Of a stretch of 64,000 nt of DNA, positions 1 through 11,656 are shown piece after piece; position 1 is the stretch's first letter; the number at the start of each line of letters is the position of its first letter. The notes below the pieces were generated by a model that had not been told where the DNA came from, did not search any database, and saw nothing but the letters and a program-made list of their open reading frames with translations. The stretch covers positions 23,505,001 through 23,569,000 of the forward strand of contig NC_092673.1 of NCBI RefSeq assembly GCF_964355755.1, in the 5' to 3' direction. The translations under genes and the position numbers were made by a program. Origin of the DNA: Antedon mediterranea. Lineage: Eukaryota > Echinodermata > Crinoidea > Comatulida > Antedonidae.

Positions 1-1620
1 AAGCAAATTAATATAAAAAAGACACAATTTTACCTTATACATATACCTATTTAAGTGTAGGCCTACCGACTTGACAATCGCATACACACCAGAAAAGTAC
101 AACTTTAGTGCCATTTAATAATCACATTGTTTTGGTATTTTGTTACATAATTATTTGAAAGTAAATATTAATGAATTTCGAACGACATGTCATTATTTGT
201 CAGCCTCTAATATCAAATATCCTATGAAAGATATTGTGTGTAATGAAAACAATACTATGTTCAAAGTGTACGCTATACTAAAAGCCGTTAATGGTTGTGT
301 AACAAACACGGACCGGTCAATTAATATGATCTTACATTTGCAGTAATTACCTCATCTAGTATTGGCATTGGCTATTTTAGAATCAAACTACCATAGCCGC
401 GTATAATTATAACATCATTGCGTATCATATCGTAAAGTACTTACCATACAATCTACCGCGTTTCTTACCAAAATAGTTGAGAATTGCGCACAATGGAATA
501 ACCAATGACTGTCTTGGATTAAATGACGTCTGCTGAAATTTGTTTAACTGCATGTTTAAAGGCAAAGCAATTTGCTGTATTTCAAAACTGAACAAACCCC
601 ATTTCTGTTCGCATACTATAGGCTTGACTTTGATATTGTCGTGAAGACAAGGTTGAGGGAAGTAGCTGAGAACTATGAAAAAGGGAAAAGTTAGGAACAG
701 TTTCATTCCAGGTCTTAAAAATCACCAAACACAAATTGTCCTCCATTGTAGATAAACAACACATTTTCCCTGAAAAGCCTAATTTAGTTTACCAATAAGA
801 GAAATAGGCCTACTCTAAGCCATCAAAGTGTTTGAAATAAATAACTTGAAAATGAGAAAATCTACGACAGTGAAAAAGAAAATCATCTAGTATTATTGTG
901 TCTTCAATATAATTGGTACTGTTGGTATATTTTAATAGATTTAAAACGTTTCAATGTTTATGTAATTGGTCAGTTGTTTTTGTGGGGCAAAGCAACGATA
1001 GAGAAGGAAGGATGAAGAGGATACCCACATTCATCTTCAATCAAGTGTGATGAAGAACTGGAAACAAAACATGACAATGAACTATTCCTAAACTAGACCA
1101 GCTGTGTTACTCATTCAAATGATGGATAATGTTAACACATCCGGGCAGACTGTCTGTCAAAATGTAGATGTAAGATGAGCACATCATTGGTCTAAAACTT
1201 GTATCAAATTTTTCATTCCAAAGATAATTAAGTTTGTGTATGTATTCATATGTCATGCTTCTGTTTCTTTGTTTTTATCTGTAGGAATAAATATACTAAC
1301 TGTAAACGAGTTGAGTTTTTAAGCATCAGGACATTCAAAACATGTTTGCCTCTATATTGTCATAGAAATATAGAAACAACTTTGGAAATATTAAATAAAA
1401 AGTTATAATTTGTTTTCATTGTATAATTATAATATAGTATCTCAATAACATCTCAGTTATCTTCGTGTACCAAGCATTTCCACCGATTCACTTGTCATTA
1501 TTATATACATCTTACTATCGCAAGTCACTTGCTGAAGAATATGCTGGTCATTCTTTGCTACCACTAGCAATATAATTTAATGTGTTAAATCACAACATTT
1601 AACATAACTTATTGTGGAAT

Positions 1621-1715
1621 CCATGCTTATTGCATATCAGATAAGCATATGCATCACATGTGACGCCAGTATTAACTAAACATCATAAAACAAGCGTCAC
1701 ATGTGATAAGCATGG
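1621..1715. repeat. Foldback element with CACATGTGA arms
   Basis: The ends CCATGCTTA and TAAGCATGG are complementary, as are inner arms ATCACATGTGACGC and GCGTCACATGTGAT. The loop is about 30 bases. It resembles the foldbacks at 27.4 and 53.1 kb in its CACATGTGA core. Confidence 0.65.
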
Positions 1716-2248
1716 TACTTACCAAATTTGCCTGGAATTATACTGGACATATACAGTAATGCCATAATGATACTGTAGAGAATCTTACCACATTTTCCGT
1801 ACATGATTTTTAAGGAAACAATGAGAAAAACAGATACAGACTTATTGATAATTATAATTAAATTTCCAGTAATAAATAAATTGGATCGGTTCTCAAGTAT
1901 GGAGCTTTAATATGAATCCAGAGAAGACCCATTAGTAAGACATATTATTAAAGATTTAACCTTAATGTAATAAAATCGCTATTTAGATACAATGATCCAG
2001 GCTAATAAATATTATTTGTTAAAAGGTTTTTTTAGAAATTCATTCTAAAAATCAAGGCTGTCCTTTCAGCAAGCTATTTATTTAGATGTTTTGGAGGTTT
2101 GTAAAGATAGTAATGAGGCTAAGTGTTAAATTGATTAAAGTTAAAACTTAGCAGTGAGACATTATTCGATTCTCAGACATATTTTAACGCAATGTAAAAT
2201 AAAGTCGATTTTCTCATTGGATGCAATTTATATACAATAAACATGATT

Positions 2249-2272
2249 TTTTAATAGAAATTTCTATTAAAA
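2249..2272. repeat. 24-bp perfect palindrome
   Basis: Two 12-bp halves, TTTTAATAGAAA and TTTCTATTAAAA, with no spacer. AT-only except for one G/C pair, so it may be chance. Confidence 0.5.
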
Positions 2273-2688
2273 CCTTTTAAAAAAAAAGTCTTATTTACAC
2301 GCTGCACAGAAAAATAGAATTGAGAATCGGTTTTAGAAAAAGTATAACAGTGCATATTACATCTTGGCTAAATCGAGATATAAGGTAAAATATAAAGTCA
2401 AAATGCTTTGTTCATAATTTGTCTTAAATCTAAGTTGTTCATTTATTTCTACACTAATATAGGCCCTATATAATATATAGAATTAATGTTCTTTGCCTCT
2501 TGTGTTTATATATATAAAAGTATCTCTTCGGAGATCCCGCCTCGTGAATAAAAATACTGTAAGATGAGGGCGTATCAATTTGATCTCTGGTGTGCGTGCG
2601 TACAACTGAGGACTAGTGCTGTTCCGCCGTACCACGCCGAGAATGTTAAAGAGTCGCTATCCAATCGAGTTCGAACAATACCATGAAA

Positions 2689-2760
2689 GCCCCAGTGGTC
2701 TAATGGTTAGGACATCTGCATATCAAGCAGGCGGTCCGAGTTCGAGTCTCGGTTGGGGCG
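2689..2760 (+). tRNA. tRNA-like gene, anticodon ATC, array 1 copy 1
   Basis: A full cloverleaf can be drawn. The acceptor is GCCCCAG with TTGGGGC, and the discriminator is G. The D stem is GTCT/GGAC with loop AATGGTTA. The anticodon stem is TCTGC/GCAGG with a seven-base loop ATATCAA (U33, anticodon ATC). The variable loop is CGGT and the T stem CCGAG/CTCGG has loop TTCGAGT. Box A and box B match Pol III consensus and TTTTT follows at 2763. The D-arm resembles eukaryotic tRNA-Glu, but the anticodon would read Asp GAU. No CCA is encoded, as expected in a eukaryote. It may be a mobile tRNA-derived sequence and not a translation tRNA. Confidence 0.65.
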
Positions 2761-3052
2761 ACTTTTTCTCATTCTCACAGATTTCCTCATCTTTATCGTT
2801 TCGAATTAATTATTTAAATTTCAGTATATCACCGGGCGGTTTAGAATTAATGTTCTTTGCCTCTTGTGTTCATATATATAAAAGTATCTCTTCGGAGATC
2901 CCGCCTCGTGAATAAAAATACTGTAAGATGAGGGCGTATCAATTTGATCTCTGGTGTGCGTGCGTACAACTGAGGACTAGTGCTGTTCCGCCGTACCACG
3001 CCGAGAATGTTAAAGAGTCGCTATCCAATCGAGTTCGAACAATACCATGAAA

Positions 3053-3124
3053 GCCCCAGTGGTCTAATGGTTAGGACATCTGCATATCAAGCAGGCGGTC
3101 CGAGTTCGAGTCTCGGTTGGGGCG
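3053..3124 (+). tRNA. tRNA-like gene, anticodon ATC, array 1 copy 2
   Basis: This copy is identical over its 72 nt to the one 364 bases upstream, with all stems intact and a T5 run right after it. Loss-free conservation of a fold between tandem units fits either recent duplication or homogenisation. Confidence 0.65.
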
Positions 3125-3231
3125 ACTTTTTCTCATTCTCACAGATTTCCTCATCTTTATCGTTTCGAATTAATTAATTAAATTTCAGTATATCACCGGG
3201 CGGTTTAGAATTAATGTTCTTTGCCTCTTGT

Positions 3232-3233
<2 letters not shown>

Positions 3234-3262
<29 letters not shown>
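3234..3262. repeat. (TA)n microsatellite between tRNA array and SINE
   Basis: An uninterrupted TA run of about 29 bases separates cassette array 1 from the minus-strand SINE that starts at 3262. Confidence 0.9.
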
Positions 3263-3633
3263 CGAATTTGTAAAGCGCCAATTCCAGCAACAAGTGATCA
3301 AAGGCGCTGTGGACTAAGATGAAAACATTCTTCTCCCCTAAGGGTCCCATCGTGTCATCGGCAGCCAACTACGCCGCCATTACGTCTGTCCACGACAGTG
3401 TGTGTGTTTGAACTAGTACACCGGGGTAACCCCCAACTCGTCTCGAAAGATGTACTAGGTTCTTTAAAGTTCACATGAGCCAGATGTACGCTGGACCTAC
3501 GGTTTATAGTCCTTATCCGAGAAGACTTGTTCTACCACCAGAACCATGGAGCGAGTGAGCCTCGAACCCTTGTCAATGTTATGGCTATGGATTACGGTTT
3601 TACTGTCGTAACCGCTCGGCCACACTCTCACTA
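3262..3633 (-). mobile_element. SINE with tRNA-Ser/Leu-like head, minus strand
   Basis: Read on the minus strand, the head near 3633-3555 has GTGGCCGAGCGGTTA (box A of Ser/Leu type tRNAs, 3609-3623) and GGGTTCGAGGC (box B, about 3560-3570). The spacing matches a tRNA with a long variable arm. The body runs to a 3' end with TTGGCGCTTTACAAATTC followed by (TA)n. Tails of the type GCGCTTTACAAAT are common in marine-animal SINEs that borrow a LINE 3' end. The length is about 370 bp. Confidence 0.6.
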
Positions 3634-6480
3634 AGTGGGAAAAAATCCTATTTTAATTTGATTTTCCGATTTGTATTTTTTTTGTACAGTATAATATGGA
3701 ATAATTATTCTGAAATAAAGTTATCAAATCAACTTTCCTCAATGGGTTGTTTATATATTGTTCTCAAATTGCGTACATGTTATTTTACATAACGGTACCT
3801 GTACAGTTTAGCATTACATTTGAATAATAACATGTACTAAACACAGTCTCATTTCAAAGGCTATTCGATAATCCACAGTAATGTAGACTCAGATTAAATT
3901 GGGGTTAAAGTAATCCTTCGTACGGACCATTAATGTTAGAGTCGAGTCAAATCGTTTGTCAAACGTTCAATAGCGTGACTCATTATTTTTATAATCTTTA
4001 AATAAATATTTATTTTCTACAACGATACATTCTAAAACAATGTAAATTCAGGAATTAGCAAACAGTATTGGCTAATACAATACCGTACAAGCAGTAAACG
4101 TATTTTATTGTAAAATGCATTTTTATGTTGTGTCCTTAGTATTTAAGATTAGTGACATTGACAAACAACTAGAATTATTTTAGAATTTTGAAAAATAAAG
4201 AACTAGATAAATTTCAGATCATTTATTTATTTTACACAAACAGTGGATAAAACAAAACTATATATGAAAGCTTTAGCAAAAAGGGTATACTGAAAAAGTA
4301 TGTCTTGAAGTGAATTTGGAGATAAAAGTAGGCTTATTTCCGAAAGAACAAGCGGGATCTTTAATAAATACAGGTAATAAAGTCCATAGTACTGGTAATC
4401 TGGAACCGTATGTTGCATTTACATTTGGTTTAGAAACGAAATTTGTACTCCATCTTTTGAAAAAGCTTTATTTAGGCCTAAGTCTGTATTTAGCTATGCT
4501 TCTCTCTGAATGAGTTAAAGAAATGCACCCGTTTGAACAACCAAATCCACAACTTTCGACTGATATTATGCCTATCACGGAGTAAATTGAAGTGCTTCTA
4601 TTTCAGTGTATTCATTTTACTTGTACACAAGTTGGATGTAAGATTAAATAACATAAAACTGAATAAGAATAAAACGAGCCCCAAAGAGGTTCAATCGGGT
4701 AACGGCGGCTTACTTGTATTTCAAGTACCACTGATGACGTCCTCATTGAACTAAATTACAATATTGTCATTATTTGTACGCCATTCCCTTCGTCTGTTGA
4801 TTATGAAAGGGGAAAAGAAAATTTAGAACACACGGCATCTCATACCTACATGTGAAATATCTGAAACTTTATTTATGCAAAAAAGATGTATTTTTTTGTT
4901 GTTGAATATGCAATTTTGATTTCACATAATAGTTATCCACTTTGACCAAAAATTAGATCGAAACAAAATTTTATTTACCTGAAAAAATTGCAATTTAAAG
5001 CAAAAAAAATGGTCAAATTGGCTGCTAACAAATGAATTTTTAGTTGAATTTATCCATCTATCATGTTATTTTATAAGTGAAAACATTTTTCCTTGGTTTA
5101 TTTTTTCTTTTTTTGATTAAAACTACAAAATAACCTCGGAAGCCAACATTAACGAGCTTTATTCGATCAATAAGTGTGTTGTTTACATTGTGATGTAATT
5201 TTGCCTACAAAAAGGTCTACCGCCATGCTCAGAGTAACAAGACAAAACTTTAACCATTGGTGACGCGGATAGTACGTACGTAGGTACATAATAAACTGCG
5301 CGGTGACAAAGGAACTTCAACGATTGGCTAATTACGCGTGACACTGCGATATGCCACGCGATGACGACACTTTTACAAGTATCCGGGAGGTTCAATTAGC
5401 AAAGGTATAATTACTTTTCGAGCAGGCTTTATTAAGGTTTCACAAAGAAGACCGGATTAAAGGATTTATCCACGTGTTATTGTTAATTCGCAAATATAAT
5501 AATTAATGTAGAGAAGGATAATTAGCTAAAATAACAATGTAAATAATGACGTCAAAACAGTTCTCTTCAGTTAGAAATTATCCATTCAATGATATCGTGT
5601 TAGTAATACGAATGATCATTATTATCCGAGTGTTTTACGTTTTTGTTATGTTACCAGTATAAGTAATAATAATCAAAATTGATTCTTCAATACAAACAAT
5701 ATTGAAATTTATCATTAATGGTAATAACAGTACCTCCGTAATATTCATTCATTTTACTGAAAATACAGAAATTAAATTGAGATTAGTTCTTTTCGTTATA
5801 TTCTGCACTCACCTTGAAAAAAAAAACATAAATAAATCCATGAGACATTCTACTTCGTATCTCAAATAATAATTGTGTATGTTTAAGGAAATTTCCAGAG
5901 GTGATATTGTTAGTGTATTGTAGACATATTTTGTCTATTTTGGATAATTAACTATCATTAACATTAAATCAATCATGTTACATTATACCTTTTAGCAGAG
6001 TATCTACATTATTTTTAGATTGAAATCATAATATAATTACCATAATTATGCTTTATTTGGTAAAATTGTAAAACTATTATTTCAAATTAATCATTTCTGA
6101 TCAGATCGCGTATTTTACTCTACCAGTAATCTAGAGATTTGCTTTGTTTCGACAAAGGAAAGTCGTCGATAATTAGGCACCGTATTAATTGTCGTAGATT
6201 TCTCCTAATGGAACAATTCGCATTATCCAACCACTAACTCCAAATCAACACATTGTTTTTCTTCTTAGACTACAAGTTAAATAGTCCAATAAGCCTTGTT
6301 TGATAAAATAGACATTTGATTTGCGTAAGCAGGCTTGAAACAGTTTCATCGCCTCGATGTATCTTAATTACCGGTGATGTGGCAGTTGGTTGGACATGCT
6401 AAGTTCTGGGCTGTACCGTCCGTCATTTTCTAATCTTGAGACACATAAAGGAGGGGTGAATGCATTCATAGATGGTTTGT
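3634..6480. other. Non-coding stretch
   Basis: Contains the degraded element at 4878-5120 and three chance frames (4227-4418, 4310-4513, 4533-4754) that overlap on opposite strands. Nothing else is recognised. Confidence 0.5.
4878..5120. mobile_element. AAAGATGTATTG-family element, degraded copy
   Basis: The left end AAAAAAGATGTATTTTTTTG and internal ATAGTTATCCACTTTGACC and TTAGATCGAAAC match the family. The right end is not clear, so the end coordinate is approximate. Confidence 0.45.
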
Positions 6481-6485
6481 TGATT

Positions 6486-6493
6486 TATAAATA
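6486..6493 (+). promoter_or_regulatory. Candidate TATA box upstream of a possible 5' UTR exon
   Basis: TATAAATA sits about 30 bases before a pyrimidine-rich start-like stretch near 6515. A consensus donor (AAAAC followed by GTAAGT) begins at 6615. The direction and distance suit a first exon of the neuropeptide gene (intron about 6.2 kb). TATA-like words are common in AT-rich DNA, so this is only a candidate. Confidence 0.25.
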
Positions 6494-6514
6494 CAAGGCA
6501 ATCTCAGTTATCTT

Positions 6515-6614
6515 AGTATTCTCCTCTTTGCTCAACTCATAGTATATAGATTTTTTTTATGTTATAACTGAGGGAAGTTATTTACTATCATTCAACGTCG
6601 TCGGGTGATAAAAC
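6515..6614 (+). other. Candidate non-coding first exon
   Basis: The stretch between the predicted start and the GTAAGT donor at 6615 has no long open frame, as expected for a 5' UTR exon. A second possible donor, GTAAGT at 10382, follows a region with CRE-like half-sites (AACGTCA at 10244, TTGACG at 10258, ACGTCAC at 10269) and is a rival first exon. RNA evidence would decide; none is available here. Confidence 0.22.
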
Positions 6615-7140
6615 GTAAGTTCATTCTAAATCATAAATGTTTGTCGTAGGTATAGCTGTTTCTTTTGCAGTTTATATACATATATTGATATTATTATCAC
6701 ACTTACGCAACTTTGCATAGGTAGGCCATTATCTAGAATGTAATAATGATGTGTACTGTGTTTGTAGGCCTACTGTATAAGCAGAGAGCAAATTGTATAT
6801 AAAACGCAATAAAAAAAAATTATTATCAGAAATATTAGGAAACGGTAAAAACACAATGAATTAAATAAACAATAATAATATAATAAAGGATTACCATATT
6901 CAATAAAACGTATACATCCATGTTTCGGTAAATGTGAATGGTATAAAAGTAAAATATCGTGTTTAAGGAATCAGTTTGTTTACTGGTGCGGATAGGAGAA
7001 ATAATACGTCTACATGGTTATCTTTATATTATCAATGCATTATATTGATTAAGTTTTATTGGTAGGTAACATTCTAATTCGTGAACATATTTAGATGATA
7101 TCTTAAATAATAGGATGATCGATTTAATAAATATGATTGC

Positions 7141-7440
7141 AATAATAATAATATACAAATTTAACTAATCAAATATCAGTTTTAAATAATTGATAACAAT
7201 AAATGCTTTATTTTTAATTTAGATATTTAGCAAGGTATTTATGTGTTTGAATGATTTACAATGTGTAAAGTTGGAGAATAATCATTTAAATAATAATAAT
7301 ATAAAAATATAACTAATCAAATATCCAATATCAGTTTTAAATAATTGATAACAATAAATGCTTTAATTTTACCTTACATATTTAGCGAAGTATTTCTGTG
7401 TTTGAAGGATTTAAGATTTGTAGATTTGGAGAATAATACA
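7141..7440 (+). repeat. Tandem duplication, two ~149-bp units
   Basis: Both units run AATAATAATAATAT, TAACTAATCAAATATC, AATTGATAACAATAAATGC, TGTGTTTGAA, TTGGAGAATAAT. The second has a small internal CAATATC insertion. Confidence 0.7.
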
Positions 7441-7794
7441 AATCAGTATACAAATAAAAGCAGACACGTATAAGCACGAGCAACTGCATCACAAACAACA
7501 TAAACTATAGTATAAACTAAATTAGATAAATTTTTCTTTACGATTACGAAATGTTAATTCGAACATTGAATTGAATGTTGATATGCTCTCTCTTATATTC
7601 TTCGTTAACAAGATGTCTTTAACCAATTGACAATCGCTATTGGTTAATAGGGTCTACTAAATGGCTACTTGAAACTACTAAAATTCACATTAATATATTG
7701 AATTGTTTTCCCTTAATAACATACGCACATTGATTTAAACAAAATTATTTATACAGTAGTAGTAGTGGATGCAACTGCGATCACCGATATTACA

Positions 7795-7915
7795 TTTTTA
7801 GTCGCGTGGACGCGACTCTATAGTTCACTATGTCGGTCGGTCGGTTTGTCGGTCTGTCTGTCGGTCCGGTATCACTATGCGTTTTAGCACGCGACTTATG
7901 ACTGTTGGCCTTGTT
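7795..7915 (+). mobile_element. TAGTCGCGTG hairpin element, copy 1
   Basis: Begins TTTTTAGTCGCGTGGACGCG, where GTCGCGT and ACGCGAC form a hairpin. It continues with CTATAGTTCACTATG, a GGTC/GGTCT microsatellite, CACTATGCGTTTTAGC, CACGCGAC and ends near GGCCTTGTT. It has no coding potential. This is the best example of subfamily A. Confidence 0.75.
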
Positions 7916-8275
7916 CCATAAGATGCAGGTTTTTGTTAAAGGAATGACTAAGTAGTATATTTTGTGTGTGCCCCACTTTATTCTCATTTATACAGTATAA
8001 TATTTGCATGAGCATGGATTTTCTTAGACTAACGTATAGTATACCAAATTGTCTAACTCAACTCAGCAATTTGCATTATTCCCATTCAAACTTTCTCAAC
8101 CAGCAAGTAAATAATAAATCTGACATTCTATCATTTTGATTTCGTATTCAATTTGGTAACTTTTGTTTAAAAATCCGTTGGCGTTGAAATTGTTGAATAG
8201 GCCAGGCTACTTTGAACTATTTATTCAACCACACAATGTGTTGCGTTGAGTTTGCGTTGATATATATATAACCAA

Positions 8276-8372
8276 TAGTAGTGGAGCTGTAGCTTTGTGG
8301 TTAACGTGTTTGCCTTTCAATCCAAATGTCCAGGGTTCAATCCTGACCTAGTGCCAGGATTGCGACTCTTTT
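8276..8372 (+). mobile_element. tRNA-derived SINE head, truncated copy
   Basis: GTGGAGCTGTAGCTTTGTGG contains a box-A-like TAGCTTTGTGGTTA. GGGTTCAATCC (8334-8344) is a box B. The copy ends after ATTGCGACTCTTTT. Confidence 0.6.
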
Positions 8373-8505
8373 ATTACTCATAATACTGTAATAGAAGATA
8401 TTTTGAATCAAAGATAAGTAATGCATAACAAGTGATATGAAATAAACCAATCAAATGGCTTAGATGTGTTTTAAAAACATGATAAAATAAAAAAGTGGAA
8501 GAATT

Positions 8506-8758
8506 GTAGTGGAGCTGTAGCTTAGTGGTTAATGTGCTTGCCTTCCAATTCCAATTTCCAGGGTTCAATCCTGACGTAGTGCCAGGGTTCAATCCTGACG
8601 TAGTGCCAGGATTGCGACTCTTTCAACTCCACCCCCGAAGCCTCAAATGAGACTTATTATAAGCAGGCACGATAAATTACAAAATAGTGTATCCATCTTG
8701 TAATTGGCGAGTTTGTGCTCGCTGTTGGATGCGTATGAAATTTAAAAAAAAACAAATA
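8506..8758 (+). mobile_element. tRNA-derived SINE, longer copy with box B duplication
   Basis: Same head as the 8.3-kb copy (box A TAGCTTAGTGGTTA, box B GGGTTCAATCC). A 31-bp block holding box B is duplicated in tandem (8557-8617). A body with CCTCAAATGAGACTTATTA and the end GTTGGATGCGTATGAAATTT plus A9 complete about 250 bp. Confidence 0.65.
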
Positions 8759-9802
8759 GTGAATGATCTTTAAAAATTCATGCCAAGAGGAAACCATGCG
8801 TAAAAATCTGAAAAACAATATTTAAGTCTCATTTAATTGTTGTACACCATGTCATATAATACAAAATCTACGTTGCTGCCTTTACCTTTACTGTAAGTTG
8901 GGTCACCGCAAACGACCGTCATTAACTACCCCACGCAACACCCTAGGCATTGGGAATATAAAAGGTATAATGCCTACATCCAGTGCAATACACTTTAACA
9001 AGACAGTGGGAGACTAATAAGTAAACAATGTCTGTAGACAATCTAGGTGCAGAACTCTTATCTCTTGGCACGTCAGTCTGAATCAAATAAAATGTCCATC
9101 TACTTTACACGCATATTAAACAAAATATATATGCTTCATTCGTTCTGTTTGGTCTGGTTTTATCAAGATATTAAATATACTTATGATCTAAAATTTAAAA
9201 ATCTTGTATATTGCTTTACATTATTAATACCGGTAATTTTTAGTTGGCTATATAGTTACTAACACGATTTAAAGCGAAAAATAGGCCTAAGTGTTCTTTT
9301 ATCCAAGTCAGTACATTAATTGAATGGCATCGAATACATTATTAAATATGACCCTATATAAATGTGGCACACTCAAGCGAAAGTTGGAATTTTCAAAATT
9401 CAGATTTTCACATACTGAAACTACATAATACACGATTTAAAATAGTGAAAAAATATCTTAATACAATGTTTTCTTTCAGTGGTGATATCACAGTTTAAAT
9501 TTTGGTTGTTAAAGTTAAATAACAGGAAATGACAAGTACACACAAAAAAAAACAAGGCGTTTAAGTCTACGCCTTAGTAAAGGTAGTCTACTGTCTGTAA
9601 AATATTATTTTAGCTTAAGTAGTAAAAATGTTATTCATTTTTTCAAATGATTGTGACTAAAATCGGATGTAAGGGTACTCAAGCAATACTATCATTTTGA
9701 TAACGTTCGCATCAACTTGACTGCAATTCACTATTCAAAAGGTGTCAAAAAGGGGGGACGATTGTCTTGGTGATCGATTTTAAAGCATGTCGCAATCCTT
9801 AA

Positions 9803-9962
9803 GCCTTGTCTGCACTATCAAACTTTATGTGAAAAAAATGTGATGTGCCCATATATGGACATGGATATGTCATATCACTACCATATTTAAACATATCACT
9901 ACTATATTTGGGCACATCACACTTTTTTTGTCGTCAAATTAGTTTGATAGTGTAGACAGAGT
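9803..9962. mobile_element. TTAA-flanked MITE, copy 1
   Basis: Terminal inverted repeats CTTGTCTGCACTATCAAACT and AGTTTGATAGTGTAGACAGA enclose a second inverted pair (GTGATGTGCCCATAT, ATATTTGGGCACATCAC), so the whole unit can fold into a long hairpin. TTAA precedes the left end. The TTAA target resembles piggyBac-type elements. Confidence 0.75.
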
Positions 9963-11608
9963 TTTAGGAGAGATCAATGAAGACAAGATCTAAGGCGACA
10001 TTACTTTCCGTTGATTCAGAAAATGATACGTAACAATAGACACTATATTTAGAGTTTAAGAGAAGGCTAAAGCAATCATATTCCTCAGTCAAGGAGTAAT
10101 GTGTAGTATCATCACGCGTCGGTTACCTCATTAGATTACTAATTTCCAATTATAACACCTGTAACCATTGTCTTCGAAAAAGTTCGCCTATGTGTAAGAT
10201 CAGACTCAGAATTTTCTTAATTAGCACTTTGAATATGGTCAAAGGTAACGTCATTAATTGACGCCGAAACGTCACAAATAGCGTAGTGTTAGTGAATCGT
10301 AATCATTCAGGAAAGAAAGAGCAACCAAAAAACAGTTCAGCAATCGGGGCTTGATTTAATAAACAAGAGTTAGAAATTGTTGTAAGTATAATTTTAGATT
10401 ATAAGATATAGCCTGGGTGTTAGGTAACTTAAGTGTTACTCCCTATCTACTGTGTAGTTTTGTTATGGACGTGGGGATATGGAGCGCAACAGGCATTTCT
10501 GGGGCGATTTGTCAACTCTGACCCTACTCAACATTCACACCTATTGTTTTGTTTAGCTTTATATTCAGTTTTATTAATATAAGGATAAAATATCTATATT
10601 ATCAATATTATTACTAATTATCAATTATACCAATATTTTACATAAATGTTGTATGTTGGTTGTATTCTTTATAGGCCTATTTATCTCACTTGCACAGGAA
10701 GGATTAGTGTTATCCGAAAGCTTTACAATTCTTTTCTGACTGTTACTTTATCGTTTTGATTATTTTAGCGTTTTAATATTTTATTTGTATCTTCATTGAG
10801 ATCCCGCCACTAATACGCATTGTCACTTTTTAGTAATTTGCTTTTTGATTTATAATATGTTAAAAGTTACGTATAATTTATTTTACAGTAATTAAAATAC
10901 ATTGATATTTAATGTGAATACATTTTACTTAGGCCTACTGTAAGTAAAATTGCAAACTATTGGTTTGTTACGTAGGCTACAATTGCTGTTTTGTTTAGTT
11001 CCTAATTATCTACATTTACATAACATTTTGCATTTACGGATTGTATGCCTATTCTGGGACTTCCGCTTATATCTGAAAGTGGAAAACCGTACTCAATAAA
11101 ATCTTCCAGTTATTCTAGTTATTGGCAATATTCAATGTGTGGAGTTTAGCGGAATATCCTTGATGTTTCATACATCGAATAAATCAAAAGCAAACCAGTT
11201 AGATGTATGCTTACTCAGAGAAGTAATTAACGAATAAGCTTCAAAGGACAAAAAACAATGGTCTTATGCATAATTTAGGTCTGTGACGCACATAAACTTA
11301 AATTATATCGTATATTATGTCATTATGAAGGTAGTTGACCCAAAACCATTGCCTGTGTACTCTCTACGACGAATACATTTGATTTTTTAAGAAACTAAGA
11401 AATTATCTTGAAATTAGTTAAATGCAAAATCAAGTAATTTGAAATCTGTAAGGTTAAACAACTAAACAAGAGTGAAGTTACAATCTTCCTTGATTGGAAC
11501 AACAAACAGTTTTCTTAATCAATGACCAATTCAATGGAAAAACGTATGGAAAAAGTAAGTTCGATGAAATTGAGATTAATCTCACACAACCTTAAATGTC
11601 TGTAATGC

Positions 11609-11656
11609 CAGGGAAGAGTTAAATAAAGATTACAATTGTAATTTAACTCTTCCCTG
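11609..11656. mobile_element. hAT-like micro-MITE, 48 bp, with target duplication
   Basis: CAGGGAAGAGTTAAAT and ATTTAACTCTTCCCTG are perfect inverted repeats. The 7-bp direct repeat GTAATGC flanks the unit on both sides (11602-11608 and 11657-11663). CAGGG ends and a 7-8 bp duplication fit the hAT superfamily. Confidence 0.75.

Larger units (their letters stand above)
1..2477. other. Non-coding AT-rich stretch
   Basis: Apart from the foldback at 1621 and the palindrome at 2249, I see no gene. The frame at 425-706 (minus) has no homologue I know and overlaps another frame at 582-764. Confidence 0.5.
2478..3240 (+). repeat. Tandem array 1 of the 364-bp tRNA cassette (two units plus a partial third)
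   Basis: Two consecutive units start at TAGAATTAATG (2478 and 2842) and a third begins at 3206 but runs into a (TA)n tract. The period is exactly 364 bp and the two units are almost identical. Each unit has a short AT-rich lead, a segment containing TCTTCGGAGATCCCGCC, a G+C-richer block, a 72-nt tRNA-like gene with a T5 run, then an AT-rich tail. The downstream boundary is a (TA)n microsatellite shared with the SINE tail that follows. Confidence 0.9.

Noticed and set aside
425-764. Two overlapping minus-strand frames
   Set aside because: Mutually overlapping, AT-rich, no recognisable product or signals.
2616-3177. Repeated 65-99 residue open frames over the tRNA cassettes
   Set aside because: They read through the tRNA-like gene, start at CTG, and recur only because the DNA unit repeats. 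The residues follow the tRNA fold and show no protein domain.
2478-3240. Hammerhead ribozyme inside the 364-bp unit (retrozyme hypothesis)
   Set aside because: CTGAGGA fits the CUGANGA core, but I could not find a stem II followed by GAAA at proper spacing, so the unit itself is not called a retrozyme.
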